Source of the DNA: UBA10205 sp035289625
GTDB lineage: Archaea > Iainarchaeota > Iainarchaeia > Iainarchaeales > Iainarchaeaceae
NCBI GenBank assembly: GCA_035289625.1
Contig: DATDWP010000002.1
Coordinates: 1 to 64,000 of the forward strand
DNA: 64,000 nucleotides
Direction: 5' to 3'
Under the pieces are notes generated by a model that worked only from the letters and a program-made list of their open reading frames with translations, was not told where the DNA came from and did no database searches. This document shows, in pieces, positions 51,370 to 60,128 of this stretch; positions within the stretch are counted from its first letter, which is position 1, and each line of letters begins with the position of its first letter. Both the position numbers and the translations under genes were made by a program.

Positions 51370-52047
51370 ATGCCAAAACTTCCAAATTATACTGATGAGG
51401 AAATTTTACTTGCATTGATATGGTCAATTCCGGTAAAGATGACTAAGGGGCAGATTGGCAGACTTTTGGGGGTCAAATCTGCAGGGCAGAAGCACTGGCG
51501 TGAGCGTTTGCAGCGGCTTGGCGAAAAGAACCTGCTCTCTATTGAAAAGCTCGATACGGGGGATTTGTTCTTCGGTTCGCCCATTCTAAAATATTATCTT
51601 GCTGAAAAAAATCTTGAAGCTATTTGGCGACAATATTTCATCAACCACGATGAACGCCACGCCCTTGTCAATGATCCGTTTCTCACGCCATTTTCGGCAG
51701 GAATCTGGAACGTAACAAGTTCACCTGAATTTTCCAAGCTTGTCGGTTCAAATTTCAACTATCATTTCCTTTCTGCCAAGAATGCTGCAAACCCGGCTAA
51801 GCCATCCGAGAGAATCGCTTCACTTAGCAAGGAAAAAATTTGGAAAACAATGGATGCCGTGCTCTCAATCTGCTGGAAAACTGAAGCTTACCGAAGAAAA
51901 CCTGCGCTTATGGACACGCTAAATACAGACCAGAAAAAAATTTACAAAACCATAACTTTGCTCTACGAAGCGCAAATCAAGGCGCGCCCTGCTGAATACA
52001 AAAAGTTTACTGCCCTTTTCGAGAAGAACTTCAAATACTATCTATAG
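51370..52047 (+). CDS. HTH-containing protein of unknown function
   Basis: A 225-residue protein. MTKGQIGRLLGVKSAGQKHW near residue 23 looks like a helix-turn-helix. The C-terminal part is helical (KKIYKTITLLYEAQIKARPA). No family is recognised. It starts 22 bases after the transporter gene, probably in the same operon. Confidence 0.55.
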   Translation: MPKLPNYTDEEILLALIWSIPVKMTKGQIGRLLGVKSAGQKHWRERLQRLGEKNLLSIEKLDTGDLFFGSPILKYYLAEKNLEAIWRQYFINHDERHALVNDPFLTPFSAGIWNVTSSPEFSKLVGSNFNYHFLSAKNAANPAKPSERIASLSKEKIWKTMDAVLSICWKTEAYRRKPALMDTLNTDQKKIYKTITLLYEAQIKARPAEYKKFTALFEKNFKYYL

Positions 52048-52482
52048 CTGAAAATGCATCTCAGAATCTGTGGCTAATCCGAATTAGTAGAGCTGGGAGA
52101 GGGCTTGGAGCCTGCAGTACTACTCTCCAACAAGTAGTGTGGTTTGTTTTTCGTAACTATAATACCCATTCTTCTTAATATTTTTAACGTGAAACTTCCA
52201 GAAAAAAGCATTTAGCGGTTAGATTTCTAACCGGACGAACACCAAACGGTTTCAGTTCAGCGAGCCGGGGCAGCTGCGGGGTTTTCATTTACCGACAAGA
52301 TTAGTGTGTGTTTTCCTTATTGAATATTTTGTAGATAGTTATTGTAACTTCTTTGGGCGGGTAAGACAACATACTCAATATTTTGATTGTCCTACAGGTT
52401 CACTATTTTTTTACATCATAATTTTTTTCTTTGCATTCAAATCTAAATTAAATCAAACTATAATAAGCTTAAAATCCCCTTT
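52048..52482. other. Intergenic region with perfect palindrome
   Basis: About 435 bases with no convincing gene. GGAGAG...CTCTCC (about 52098-52131), enclosing GGCT...AGCC, could fold as RNA. CGGTTAGA-TT-TCTAACCG at 52216-52233 is a perfect palindrome with 8-base arms. The right part is AT-rich and ends at the leader-like repeat beyond rad50. Confidence 0.4.
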
Positions 52483-52509
52483 CACCTCCAGTGGACTCGT
52501 TTTTTCCTA
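52483..52509 (-). repeat. Orphan copy of the leader/ribosome-site repeat
   Basis: On the reverse strand it reads TAGGAAAAAACGAG, a short spacer, then CACTGGAGGTG. It matches the leader before mre11 (55989-56014) with a one-base length difference. Here it directly follows the rad50-like stop and no gene follows it. Confidence 0.65.
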
Positions 52510-54777
52510 CCAACTTTTTTGTTTTATTGTGGTATATCCGCAGGTTGTTCGTTCCAGGCGAAGTGCGTAGTCGACATTTTCGGTTATGTCTTCGTGGGCG
52601 ATGATGAATATTTGGCTGAAATCTTTTTTGAGTGCATTTAGGATGGTGAATATCCCTTTTTGCCGGGCTTGGTCGCTGCTGGAAATACATTCATCCATGA
52701 ATAGGCTGGTAGTCGTTTCGTTGTTTTGTTTGGCAGTGAGTATGCTTTGGGCGAAGGCTATTCGGAGTGCTATGAGGAATTGGTCTTGGGTTCCGCCACT
52801 GAATAGGTCTCGTGGTTTGGATTGGTTGGTTTCGGTGGCATAAGCTTCGAAGGTGAAGTCTTCTTTGATGTTGAGTCGGAAGTAGCGGTTGTCGGTGAGG
52901 GTTGGAAGTAGGTTTTCAATGGTCATTTGGGCACGGGGGATGACTTGGGCACGTAGTTCGTGACTGGTTTCTTTTAGGGTGGTTCTCAATAGTTCGAGAA
53001 CTTCAATTTCCTGTTGTGTTTCAGTTAAATTTTTATTGGTCTGTTGGATTTTTTCGGGGAGTTTTTTATAATCGTCGCTTTCGAGGTCTTGTATCGTTTT
53101 TTCCAATAGCTTTTCGTTTGCGTGTAAATCCTTTGCAATTTGGTTGTAGTTTTCTTCAACACCATCAAGTTCTTTTTTTGTTTGTTTGAGATTTTGTTCG
53201 CTTAACTTGCTTTCGTCAGTTCCTTTCGGTTTTTTTGATTCCAGGTCTTTCATTGTTGTTTCATGGTTTTGGATTGTTTGCATCAAATGTTCTTTGGGCG
53301 TTTTTTTGAGTTTTTTCTGTATGGCGGTGATTTCGACCAGTTTTTTTTCTTTTTCGGATTTTTTGCTTTTTATGAGTTGGGCGAGACTATCAAAACTATT
53401 GACGTCAAATTCATGGTTCAATCTTTCGTTGATTTGATTTATTCTTTTGTTTATTTGAACGGGGTCGTTGATGTTTTCTTTAGTAAGTTTTGATTGTATT
53501 TTTGTTTTGATATCGGTTATTTTTTCTTCTTTTTCTTTCAACTGTGCGGTTTTGGTCATCCATTGTTGTTGGATAGTTGTAATTTTTTCGTATTCCCCGT
53601 ATTTTTTCCATTGCCAATATGCCGGAATCAGCAGAATGGCTCCAAGGAAAAATAGTGGATTAATGGTTAATCCTAGAACGATACCTACTATTGGGATGAT
53701 GGCAAGGAGACCTACTAGCAGGAGGGTTTTTTGCTTGCGCGCAGATAGGTCGGTTGAATAGTTAAGCTTTTGTTCTTCTGTAGTGGTTGCATGAATCTCT
53801 TGTTCCAGTTTTATTTTGTCATTCTGTTCTGTGTCTAAGGTGTTATTGAGTTGATTTAATGATTCTTCAAGTTTTGTCAGAGCCTTGTATTCGGTTTCGT
53901 TTTGCTCTTGGAAGATTGTATTCTTGCCAATGGTTTCAGTAAGTTGCCCGATTTCAAGGTTTGTTTTATGTATTTGTTGTTCGTTTTCCTCGAATATTTG
54001 GAGTTTTTCTTTTGCATCCTTGAACATTTGCTCTTGAGCCTGTTTGTTCTTGGACCAGTCTAACTGGTCAAATTCCTCTTTTAGTTTGTTTTTCTTTTTT
54101 TTGGCGGCATCTACATCTTGAGCCAATTTTTTTATGTTTTGTTCGTACTGCTTGTCGTCTTCGAGCAATTTGTTGTGGCGGCTTTGTTTTTCTGTCAGGA
54201 TTTCATATTCTCGTTTGAATTTATCCAAATTGATTTCTAATTGTTTTTTGTCTTCTTTGATAGCCTTCTCGGCATTGCCAAATTCTTCTATCCCTATAAT
54301 TTTGTTGATAAGTTGTTCCCTGTCGTTTTTGGCCAGGTCTCTGAGTGAGTCCAACTCTTTTTGTTTGATGTAGACTAATTTTGTGAACGAGTTGTAGTCA
54401 AGGCCGGTAATTTGAAGTATTTGATTTTCGATTTCCTTCAAGTTTTTTTCTAGGATTTCCTTTTTTCCGTCAATCATTGAGTACAAGACGGCATTGTGGC
54501 CGTTTTGGGAGAATTCACGTTCGATGCGGAATAACTGGTTGTTGACTTCGAATTCTAGTCCGATTGTGCACTTTTTTTTAGTCCAAGTGATGATTTCTTC
54601 CTTATTTTTTGTTGTTCCTCGAATTCCGTATAATGCGATTGGGATACTCTCTAATAGAGTTGATTTTCCGGTTTCGTTGTTGCCAAATATGCCAATTTTT
54701 CCTTTTGTGGGGAAGTCGAGGGATATTTTTTCGCCGATTATTCCTAATCCGGAAATTTCCAAATTTCGTATAATCAT
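52507..54777 (-). CDS. Rad50/SbcC-like ATPase with transmembrane hairpin
   Basis: A 756-residue SMC-type ATPase. Walker A is GNNETGKST (about residue 33). Long coiled coils run from about 170 to 340 and 395 to 600. The signature motif is FSGGTQDQFLIAL, and Walker B is SLFMDECISSSDQ. At about 347-388, where Rad50 has a CxxC zinc hook, there are instead two hydrophobic helices (LLLVGLLAIIPIVGIVLGL, LFFLGAILLIPAYW). No CxxC is present. This is like bacterial YhaN rather than canonical Rad50. ATG 54777 overlaps the nuclease gene by four bases. Confidence 0.82.
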   Translation of the reverse strand: MIIRNLEISGLGIIGEKISLDFPTKGKIGIFGNNETGKSTLLESIPIALYGIRGTTKNKEEIITWTKKKCTIGLEFEVNNQLFRIEREFSQNGHNAVLYSMIDGKKEILEKNLKEIENQILQITGLDYNSFTKLVYIKQKELDSLRDLAKNDREQLINKIIGIEEFGNAEKAIKEDKKQLEINLDKFKREYEILTEKQSRHNKLLEDDKQYEQNIKKLAQDVDAAKKKKNKLKEEFDQLDWSKNKQAQEQMFKDAKEKLQIFEENEQQIHKTNLEIGQLTETIGKNTIFQEQNETEYKALTKLEESLNQLNNTLDTEQNDKIKLEQEIHATTTEEQKLNYSTDLSARKQKTLLLVGLLAIIPIVGIVLGLTINPLFFLGAILLIPAYWQWKKYGEYEKITTIQQQWMTKTAQLKEKEEKITDIKTKIQSKLTKENINDPVQINKRINQINERLNHEFDVNSFDSLAQLIKSKKSEKEKKLVEITAIQKKLKKTPKEHLMQTIQNHETTMKDLESKKPKGTDESKLSEQNLKQTKKELDGVEENYNQIAKDLHANEKLLEKTIQDLESDDYKKLPEKIQQTNKNLTETQQEIEVLELLRTTLKETSHELRAQVIPRAQMTIENLLPTLTDNRYFRLNIKEDFTFEAYATETNQSKPRDLFSGGTQDQFLIALRIAFAQSILTAKQNNETTTSLFMDECISSSDQARQKGIFTILNALKKDFSQIFIIAHEDITENVDYALRLERTTCGYTTIKQKSW

Positions 54778-55952
54778 TTGGATTCACCCAAATAGGTTCG
54801 TGCTTTGGTGAGAACTTTTTCATACATCAATTTTGTTTCTGGAGACACGTTATTCATTTTTTTTTCTACATAGTCGACTACAGCTTGAAATGGCGAAATG
54901 ATTTGGTATTTGGCAAAAATTTTTCCGTATCTGGCGTGCTCCATTTGGGTTCGATCAAAGGCGTAGGCAAAAAAGCATGCATCGGCAGCCAGAATGAGTT
55001 TCCTCATGTCAAGATTTGTATATTGTTCTTCTGTGATAGTTCCAGTCAAATTTATCCACGCAATGGCTTTAGGATTACGATTTTTTTCCAAAAATAAAGT
55101 GATTTCGTTGGTCACATCTTTGATTTCAGGCTTAATTTCAAATTGCAATAATTTCGTGGGGCGGATTTCGATTGCAACAAATCTAGCCTTGCATGAATCT
55201 CCTATTTCGGCAAAAATGAATCCCTTCTCTTTCCCAGATTCGTCTTTTTCAAGTATTTCTAGCCCGCCAGGAACCCCCACAACTGCGCCGTTTGACGCTT
55301 GAATAATTATAGGGGTGTGAATGTGCCCTAAGGCTAAATAAGTCAGGTTTTTAGGTAGCAGTGATTCAAAAATCGGGTGTTGTTGCATTTGATATGGCAA
55401 TTCGTTCAATGGACGGGGCTTTCCTTTTACATAGGCTCCATGCAATAACAAGATGTGTTTGCCTTTGTCTAGTTTTAAGTTGGTATTTACCAGGGGAGAA
55501 CTAAACTCATTCATTGGGTCATATGATTTTCCGTGAATTGTAATTTCGGTTCCTCGTATGTTTGTTTTAAGTGACTCTATTTTTTCTCGATTATCAAAAA
55601 CGTGGCAAAATCCGGCCGCTGAAACTTCACCTAACGCAGTTTCATCCCGTAACTGGGACTTGGGGATGTCATGGTTTCCAGCAATTGCAAAACATTGAAT
55701 TTTTGCATCATAAAGCCTCTTCATTTCTCTAATGAAAAAAACACGGGTTTCGTTCGTTGGATTTACTCTATCAAAAATATCGCCTCCCAATAAAAATAAG
55801 TCAGCCTTGTTCTTAATTGCAAAATCGACAACTTTTGAAAATGCAAATTTCAAATCACGTGCTCGCTGAAGGCCCTGCGAAAATCTTGTAAAATTGAAAA
55901 ATCGGCCCAAATGCACATCTGACGTATGAACAATTCGAATAGGTTGCGACAT
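54774..55952 (-). CDS. Mre11/SbcD-like DNA nuclease
   Basis: A 392-residue metallophosphoesterase. Motifs in order: HTSDVHLGR, GGDIFDR, GNHD, LLLHGAY, GHIHTP, all with metal-binding Asp, His and Asn. It forms a complex with the Rad50-like ATPase encoded next. The start MSQPIRIVHTS at 55952 fits the family, but the strong GGAGGTG at about 55989-55995 is 37 bases away. The ATG placed correctly after it opens a two-codon frame (ATG TTT TAG). A GTG inside the ribosome site would give a 13-residue extension. It may equally be the YhaO-type partner. Confidence 0.85.
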   Translation of the reverse strand: MSQPIRIVHTSDVHLGRFFNFTRFSQGLQRARDLKFAFSKVVDFAIKNKADLFLLGGDIFDRVNPTNETRVFFIREMKRLYDAKIQCFAIAGNHDIPKSQLRDETALGEVSAAGFCHVFDNREKIESLKTNIRGTEITIHGKSYDPMNEFSSPLVNTNLKLDKGKHILLLHGAYVKGKPRPLNELPYQMQQHPIFESLLPKNLTYLALGHIHTPIIIQASNGAVVGVPGGLEILEKDESGKEKGFIFAEIGDSCKARFVAIEIRPTKLLQFEIKPEIKDVTNEITLFLEKNRNPKAIAWINLTGTITEEQYTNLDMRKLILAADACFFAYAFDRTQMEHARYGKIFAKYQIISPFQAVVDYVEKKMNNVSPETKLMYEKVLTKARTYLGESK

Positions 55953-55988
55953 ACTGTCAAAACTATGCTCTAAAACATTATTATTCCT

Positions 55989-56150
55989 CACCTCCAGCTA
56001 CTCGTTTTTTCCTAAAAAAGCCTCGGTCTTCGTGCGTTTAAACCCTCCCCCCTCTTGATGCGCGGGGGAGGGGTTGAGGGATTTAATACGCCCAGAAGCC
56101 CGCAAACCGGCTTTTTTTGTTAGGAAAAAACTCGTTTTCCGCTGGAGGTG
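55989..56150. promoter_or_regulatory. Symmetrical divergent promoter module (copy B)
   Basis: Leaders on both strands read TAGGAAAAAAC ... CTGGAGGTG. AAAAAGCC and GGCTTTTT arms follow inward. The centre has CCCTCCCCC and GGGGGAGGGG arms flanked by GCGTTTAAACC and GGGATTTAATACGC, which hold the TATA-like boxes for each direction. The order TTTAAACC, CTCC, CCTCTTG, GGAGG, GGATTTAAT is shared with copy A at 6799-6930. Confidence 0.65.
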
Positions 56151-56157
56151 ATTGAAA

Positions 56158-56262
56158 ATGAGTTATTCAGATACAAAGGTTTCGCAAAGGGGCAACCCTT
56201 TCGACAATGACTTGTCACTGCAAAAATTACTTGCAGCCATGAAAAGGAGGGATTCGCAATGA
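56158..56262 (+). CDS. 34-residue ORF coupled to the ArdC-like gene
   Basis: GGAGGTG precedes ATG 56158 by seven bases. The product starts MSYSDTKVSQRGNPFDND and ends KRRDSQ. Its stop overlaps the next ATG (ATGA). The AGGAGG inside its 3' end serves the next gene. It mirrors the tiny ORF before the homing endonuclease. Confidence 0.6.
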   Translation: MSYSDTKVSQRGNPFDNDLSLQKLLAAMKRRDSQ

Positions 56263-57107
56263 ATCCTCTTCAAAACCTTGAAAAAATGACGGAAGAATAC
56301 ATCCGTCAGCTCGCAGAAGAGACTGATGAGTTCCGCAAGAGTGCGGCGTTCCGTGAATACCTTGATACTATGGCACGATTCTGGCAATATTCCTATCGCA
56401 ATCAGTTGCTCATACACGTGCAAAAACCCCACGCTTCGCGCGTTGCCGGCTTCCGTAAGTGGAATGATCTCGGGCGCCACATAAAAGCAGGATCAAAAGC
56501 CATCAAAATACTCGCACCCTACCAAAAAAAGGTCAAAGAAAAAGACCTTGCAACAGGCGAAGAAAAAGAAGTCACCAGAACCTACTTCTGGCCTGTCAAC
56601 GTCTTTGACATCTCACAAACTGATGGTAAAGAACTGCCAAAAATCGACATTGAGATACAGGGTGACGACCACAAACCGTTACTGGATAAGCTCCTCGACT
56701 TCTGCAAAACCCACAATATCACAGTTGAGTTCAAAGACCTCGGCATAAACGGCCTCTATGGCTACTCACAAGGCGGAAAAATAGCAATAGATTCCAATCA
56801 GAGCGTCAATACGCAAGTAAATACTTTGATTCATGAGATTGCGCATGAATTAACACACTACTCTGAAGAGGGCAAAAAGTTTTCCAAACAAGAGAAGGAA
56901 ATACAAGCCGAGGCTACGACTTACACAGTCACGAAAGCACTTGAACTGGATAACAAATCCCCAAAATACCTTGCGCTCTACACCGCAGACAAGGATAAAA
57001 TTCTTGAAAGCCTTGAAGTAATTTCTAGCACCGCTAGACAACTACTTGAATACGTCATTACAGGGGCTGTTGTTAATGAAGCCGGAGGATTTTTAAATAA
57101 TTTTTAG
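56259..57107 (+). CDS. ArdC-like antirestriction protein
   Basis: A 282-residue protein. The N-terminal ArdC domain (about 1-130: FWQYSYRNQLLIHVQKPHAS, GRHIKAGSKAIKIL, RTYFWPVNVFDISQT) binds single-stranded DNA in plasmid relatives. The C-terminal peptidase domain has LIHEIAHELTHYS (HExxH, about residue 190) and EIQAEATTYTV. ArdC protects entering DNA from restriction. A type I system lies 1 kb away. Its last 40 residues before the tail are partly repeated at 57614-57745. It is GC-richer than the next gene. Confidence 0.85.
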   Translation: MNPLQNLEKMTEEYIRQLAEETDEFRKSAAFREYLDTMARFWQYSYRNQLLIHVQKPHASRVAGFRKWNDLGRHIKAGSKAIKILAPYQKKVKEKDLATGEEKEVTRTYFWPVNVFDISQTDGKELPKIDIEIQGDDHKPLLDKLLDFCKTHNITVEFKDLGINGLYGYSQGGKIAIDSNQSVNTQVNTLIHEIAHELTHYSEEGKKFSKQEKEIQAEATTYTVTKALELDNKSPKYLALYTADKDKILESLEVISSTARQLLEYVITGAVVNEAGGFLNNF

Positions 57108-57120
57108 TGTTGTATTATCA

Positions 57121-57582
57121 ATGGTCCTCTGTCCTTGTTGCGATTCTACTTCGTTCAATTTTACGAAAAGTGAAGGGTTGGCTCAAATTAGTCATTGGAA
57201 AGATGAGTATAGTTATTCTGTGGTGGAAGATTTTAGATTTAACCGTGTTTTGAGACAAATATCAGATGTTGGCATTAAAGAATTAGAAGATTTTTATCAT
57301 TTTGTTCTTTGGCAACACGACAAATATTTGAGAAGTTCAAGATTTAAAAAATCTACTATAAAAAATTCGCATAAAATTGTAAATCAAACAAGAGATTGGT
57401 TAATTAATAAAATTAAAGAACGACCAAGAATGGGTGCCAAATATCATGAAGAAAACAACTCAAAAATAATTGCGCCGCATGATTTAGTATATGAGAAAGA
57501 TACCCTATATTTTCGATGTAATAAATGCAGTCAACGTCGCACTTCAAAAAAACAATTTGATATACTTGAATGTAGGCAATAA
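57121..57582 (+). CDS. Zinc-finger-like protein of unknown function
   Basis: A 153-residue protein with CPCCDS at the start and CNKCSQRR near the end, perhaps one shared zinc site. The middle is helical and Lys-rich. It is AT-rich and uses different codons from the ArdC-like gene, so it may have arrived separately. It sits exactly between ardC and the partial ardC copy. Confidence 0.5.
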   Translation: MVLCPCCDSTSFNFTKSEGLAQISHWKDEYSYSVVEDFRFNRVLRQISDVGIKELEDFYHFVLWQHDKYLRSSRFKKSTIKNSHKIVNQTRDWLINKIKERPRMGAKYHEENNSKIIAPHDLVYEKDTLYFRCNKCSQRRTSKKQFDILECRQ

Positions 57583-57613
57583 TTTAAATCGACAGAAAGT
57601 AGTCTTCAAATCG

Positions 57614-57745
57614 CTCGACAACAACCCAAAAAGCCCAAACTACCTAGCACTCTACAAAGCCGACAAAGTCAAAATAATGGAGAACATGGCAACAATCGCC
57701 AACACGGTGAAACAAATACTGAACTATGCAAATGAAAACGGGTGA
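57614..57745 (+). pseudogene. Remnant of an ArdC-like gene, C-terminal piece
   Basis: It reads LDNNPKSPNYLALYKADKVK and IMENMATIANTVKQILNY, matching LDNKSPKYLALYTADKDK and ILESLEVISSTARQLLEY in the ArdC-like protein. No catalytic domain precedes it; upstream codons in this frame belong to the 3' end of another gene read out of frame. It is GC-rich like ardC and is best seen as the tail of a lost second copy. Confidence 0.7.
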
Positions 57746-57778
57746 GATTCTGAAAAATTTACAATACTTTCAAGTACA

Positions 57779-58513
57779 TTACCATGGAGTAAATAAACTT
57801 ACTGCCCAAGGTGGTAACGTTTGAAATAAGCCGCCTGTAGGCATGGGGACAATTGCCAACGGATAAAAAATTGCCTTATCTTTAACTAAACTGAAAATTT
57901 TTGATTTGCCGCCATTTTTTTCTAACTCACGTCGAAAGAAAGGAGCAATATAGTCAGCCAATCTGACAAGAGGATATTGACTAGTTCGTGCTTGTTGATA
58001 ATCACATGATTTAAAACCACAATTCTTTGCGTGCTTAGTTATTTCTTTATGGTTTTGTACCCAAGCTCGACCTGAAAAATCATTATCGACCCTTACTTCT
58101 GCATCTCCTTTGAATCCTAATTTGCTCCATAAATCAACCACTAGCCATGTATGCAATGAATACATTTTAACTGTTGCCTTGGACTGATAATTTGGCGGGC
58201 TATCTGCAAGTGAATATTTTTTGGCTTGAAGTGGCATCGCAATTTTCTTCGATATTGCACTTTTATCAAGAAATAAAATATGGAAACGAAAATCTTTAGT
58301 TAAAAGATGTTTTAATAATTTTACCCAGTCTCCATCTTCATAAATATCAGCACCTTTTTTATCTCCAAATTTTTCCAAGATTTTCTTCTCTGCCGAATAA
58401 GCAACTTTTAAATCTGTACAAGAAACCCCCGCAACTACAAAGAATTTATTGTGAATTACAAAGTTTGGTCTTTTGGAGCCGTCTATCCCTAAAAATATTT
58501 TAGATGGGGGCAT
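57779..58513 (-). CDS. DUF3800-like (RNase H fold) protein
   Basis: A 244-residue protein. FLGIDGSKRPN opens an RNase H-like strand with one Asp. VRVDNDFSGRAW and SQYPLVRLADYIAPFFRREL follow, with the final Asp in the position typical of DUF3800. Members occur in defence and mobile loci; nuclease activity is predicted only. It is the last gene of the restriction operon, 20 bases after the EVE gene. Confidence 0.6.
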   Translation of the reverse strand: MPPSKIFLGIDGSKRPNFVIHNKFFVVAGVSCTDLKVAYSAEKKILEKFGDKKGADIYEDGDWVKLLKHLLTKDFRFHILFLDKSAISKKIAMPLQAKKYSLADSPPNYQSKATVKMYSLHTWLVVDLWSKLGFKGDAEVRVDNDFSGRAWVQNHKEITKHAKNCGFKSCDYQQARTSQYPLVRLADYIAPFFRRELEKNGGKSKIFSLVKDKAIFYPLAIVPMPTGGLFQTLPPWAVSLFTPW

Positions 58514-58533
58514 TTAACCACTTATCCAAATCA

Positions 58534-58917
58534 TCAAAACACCAATGCCTTTTGCTTTTGCTCTATTGTCTCTTTAATATTATCGTATTCTTGTTTAGAA
58601 AGTTCTAAAAGGTTTGGCGAGCCACCAGAAGATTTTTGGATTAAAATCTTGCTTTCCAACGGTTTTGCAATTAACCCACCCAGCGCCAGTGCAATCTGAT
58701 TTAGCTTAACTTGAAATGAGTAAGCTTTCTTCCAACCATTGAATTCATTATTTGGCAATGCACTTACCTCAAAAACACCGAAAACCAAGCCTTGCCCAAA
58801 GTAGACTATTCTGTCGCCAACCGAAATTTTATTTCGTTCTGACTCTACCTGAAACCCGCAATACTCTTTCGTCGCCTTGAAAGATTCCCATGAATGATTA
58901 ACTAGCCAAAACTTCAT
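58534..58917 (-). CDS. EVE-domain (PUA-like) protein
   Basis: A 127-residue protein: MKFWLVNHSWESFKATKEYC, VGDRIVYFGQGLVFGVFEVS. This is the EVE fold, whose members read modified bases in DNA or RNA. It starts 11 bases after hsdS. EVE domains often accompany restriction systems targeting modified DNA, so it may add such specificity. Confidence 0.65.
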   Translation of the reverse strand: MKFWLVNHSWESFKATKEYCGFQVESERNKISVGDRIVYFGQGLVFGVFEVSALPNNEFNGWKKAYSFQVKLNQIALALGGLIAKPLESKILIQKSSGGSPNLLELSKQEYDNIKETIEQKQKALVF

Positions 58918-58928
58918 AATACCACCAA

Positions 58929-60128
58929 TTAATTACCAACTATTTTTAATTGGCCATTCATCAACATAGGAAGAAGCCAATCTCGCAATTCTGAAAGATT
59001 TTGGTTTTCCAATTCTATTGTGTTTTGCTTTTCAAATGTTGGATGCATTGTTTTGTGATATAAATTCAAGATTTCTTTTTTAGGTTTAATTACTTTTAGA
59101 GAAAATAAGTCATCTTTAGTTATTGAACCAAACGTTGTTCCGTTGACATTACGCCGGTCGAAAATTTGTTTAAGATTTGTCATTACTCCAAATAAATATG
59201 CTGGGCAACTATCTTTGCTATTTAATGCAGCAAGCCCACGACCAATACAGCAATCATTATTTGTAATGTTTAATAAGCCTACAGGGGCTCGAACACTTAA
59301 TAGAATGTCGCCCTTTTTAGCAAAACGTGAAGATTGTGTTGTATACTGGCGAATTGTGGGAAAACGATTACCAAAATCTGTACACCCCTGAAAAAATATC
59401 GTTCCATTACCTTTTTCATTATATGATTCGCCAGGTGGTGATTGCCCCATTGTAATATTTGCGATATCGCTTAGTTCTCCAACTTCCCACCCTTCCGGAA
59501 TTTCTCTTTTTAGTTCATCATTCCAAACCATCTTTCCGCCACTGGTTTTGTAAGGTTTGCCATTATCATTTGGAAAATCAAACTGCACAAACCAAAAATC
59601 ATACAGTAATTTTGCCATTGCTTCTAGTTCTTCATTGATGCGGTTGTTAAGTTCAATTTTTGCATCTAAAGTGGATAGAACCAAAGCGATTTTTTGTTGA
59701 ATGGGTAAAGAATAGTCCGGAATCAAAAATTCCAAGATCTGATTTTTGTCACCGCGAGGCATCTTGGTCCCTTTTGAGCCACGCATCATATGTTTAAAAA
59801 AATCATTTCTAAACATTGTGTAATAGATATATTTTGGATCATATCCTTCACCTACTTCAAATACCAAAACATCAGCAGAACAACCACCGCCCCAACTAGC
59901 AAGCCAAATTTTCTTTAGGTATGGGCGTATGTTTCCGACTAATATGTTGTTGACTGAGTAGGCTGGTACAGAGCTTTCCTTTGGAGGAAGATTTATTGCA
60001 ATTGAGACACCTTTTTTGTTAGGTAACATATTGTCTGTTGTAATAAAGTTATTGAGGTTAACAGCTTTCAATGATAATCGGTTATCAGAATATTTTACTG
60101 CCTTAAGCAAAGACACAGTGTTACTCAT
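58929..60128 (-). CDS. hsdS: Type I restriction-modification specificity subunit
   Basis: A 399-residue HsdS with two target-recognition domains (about 1-150 and 205-365). Each is followed by a conserved helix: LPIQQKIALVLSTLDAKIEL after the first, and FEKQNTIELENQNLSELRDW after the second. IPEGWEVGELSDIANITMG starts the second domain. The two domains differ, so the recognised site is bipartite and asymmetric. It overlaps hsdM by eight bases. Confidence 0.92.
   Translation of the reverse strand: MSNTVSLLKAVKYSDNRLSLKAVNLNNFITTDNMLPNKKGVSIAINLPPKESSVPAYSVNNILVGNIRPYLKKIWLASWGGGCSADVLVFEVGEGYDPKYIYYTMFRNDFFKHMMRGSKGTKMPRGDKNQILEFLIPDYSLPIQQKIALVLSTLDAKIELNNRINEELEAMAKLLYDFWFVQFDFPNDNGKPYKTSGGKMVWNDELKREIPEGWEVGELSDIANITMGQSPPGESYNEKGNGTIFFQGCTDFGNRFPTIRQYTTQSSRFAKKGDILLSVRAPVGLLNITNNDCCIGRGLAALNSKDSCPAYLFGVMTNLKQIFDRRNVNGTTFGSITKDDLFSLKVIKPKKEILNLYHKTMHPTFEKQNTIELENQNLSELRDWLLPMLMNGQLKIVGN

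Noticed and set aside
52304..52570. 88-codon + strand frame before the rad50-like gene
   Set aside because: Hydrophobic, low-complexity translation, no ribosome site, and it overlaps the rad50-like 3' end on the other strand.
57491..57745. 84-codon frame taken as a complete gene
   Set aside because: Its first 40 codons are the out-of-frame 3' end of the upstream gene; only the ArdC-like tail is meaningful.
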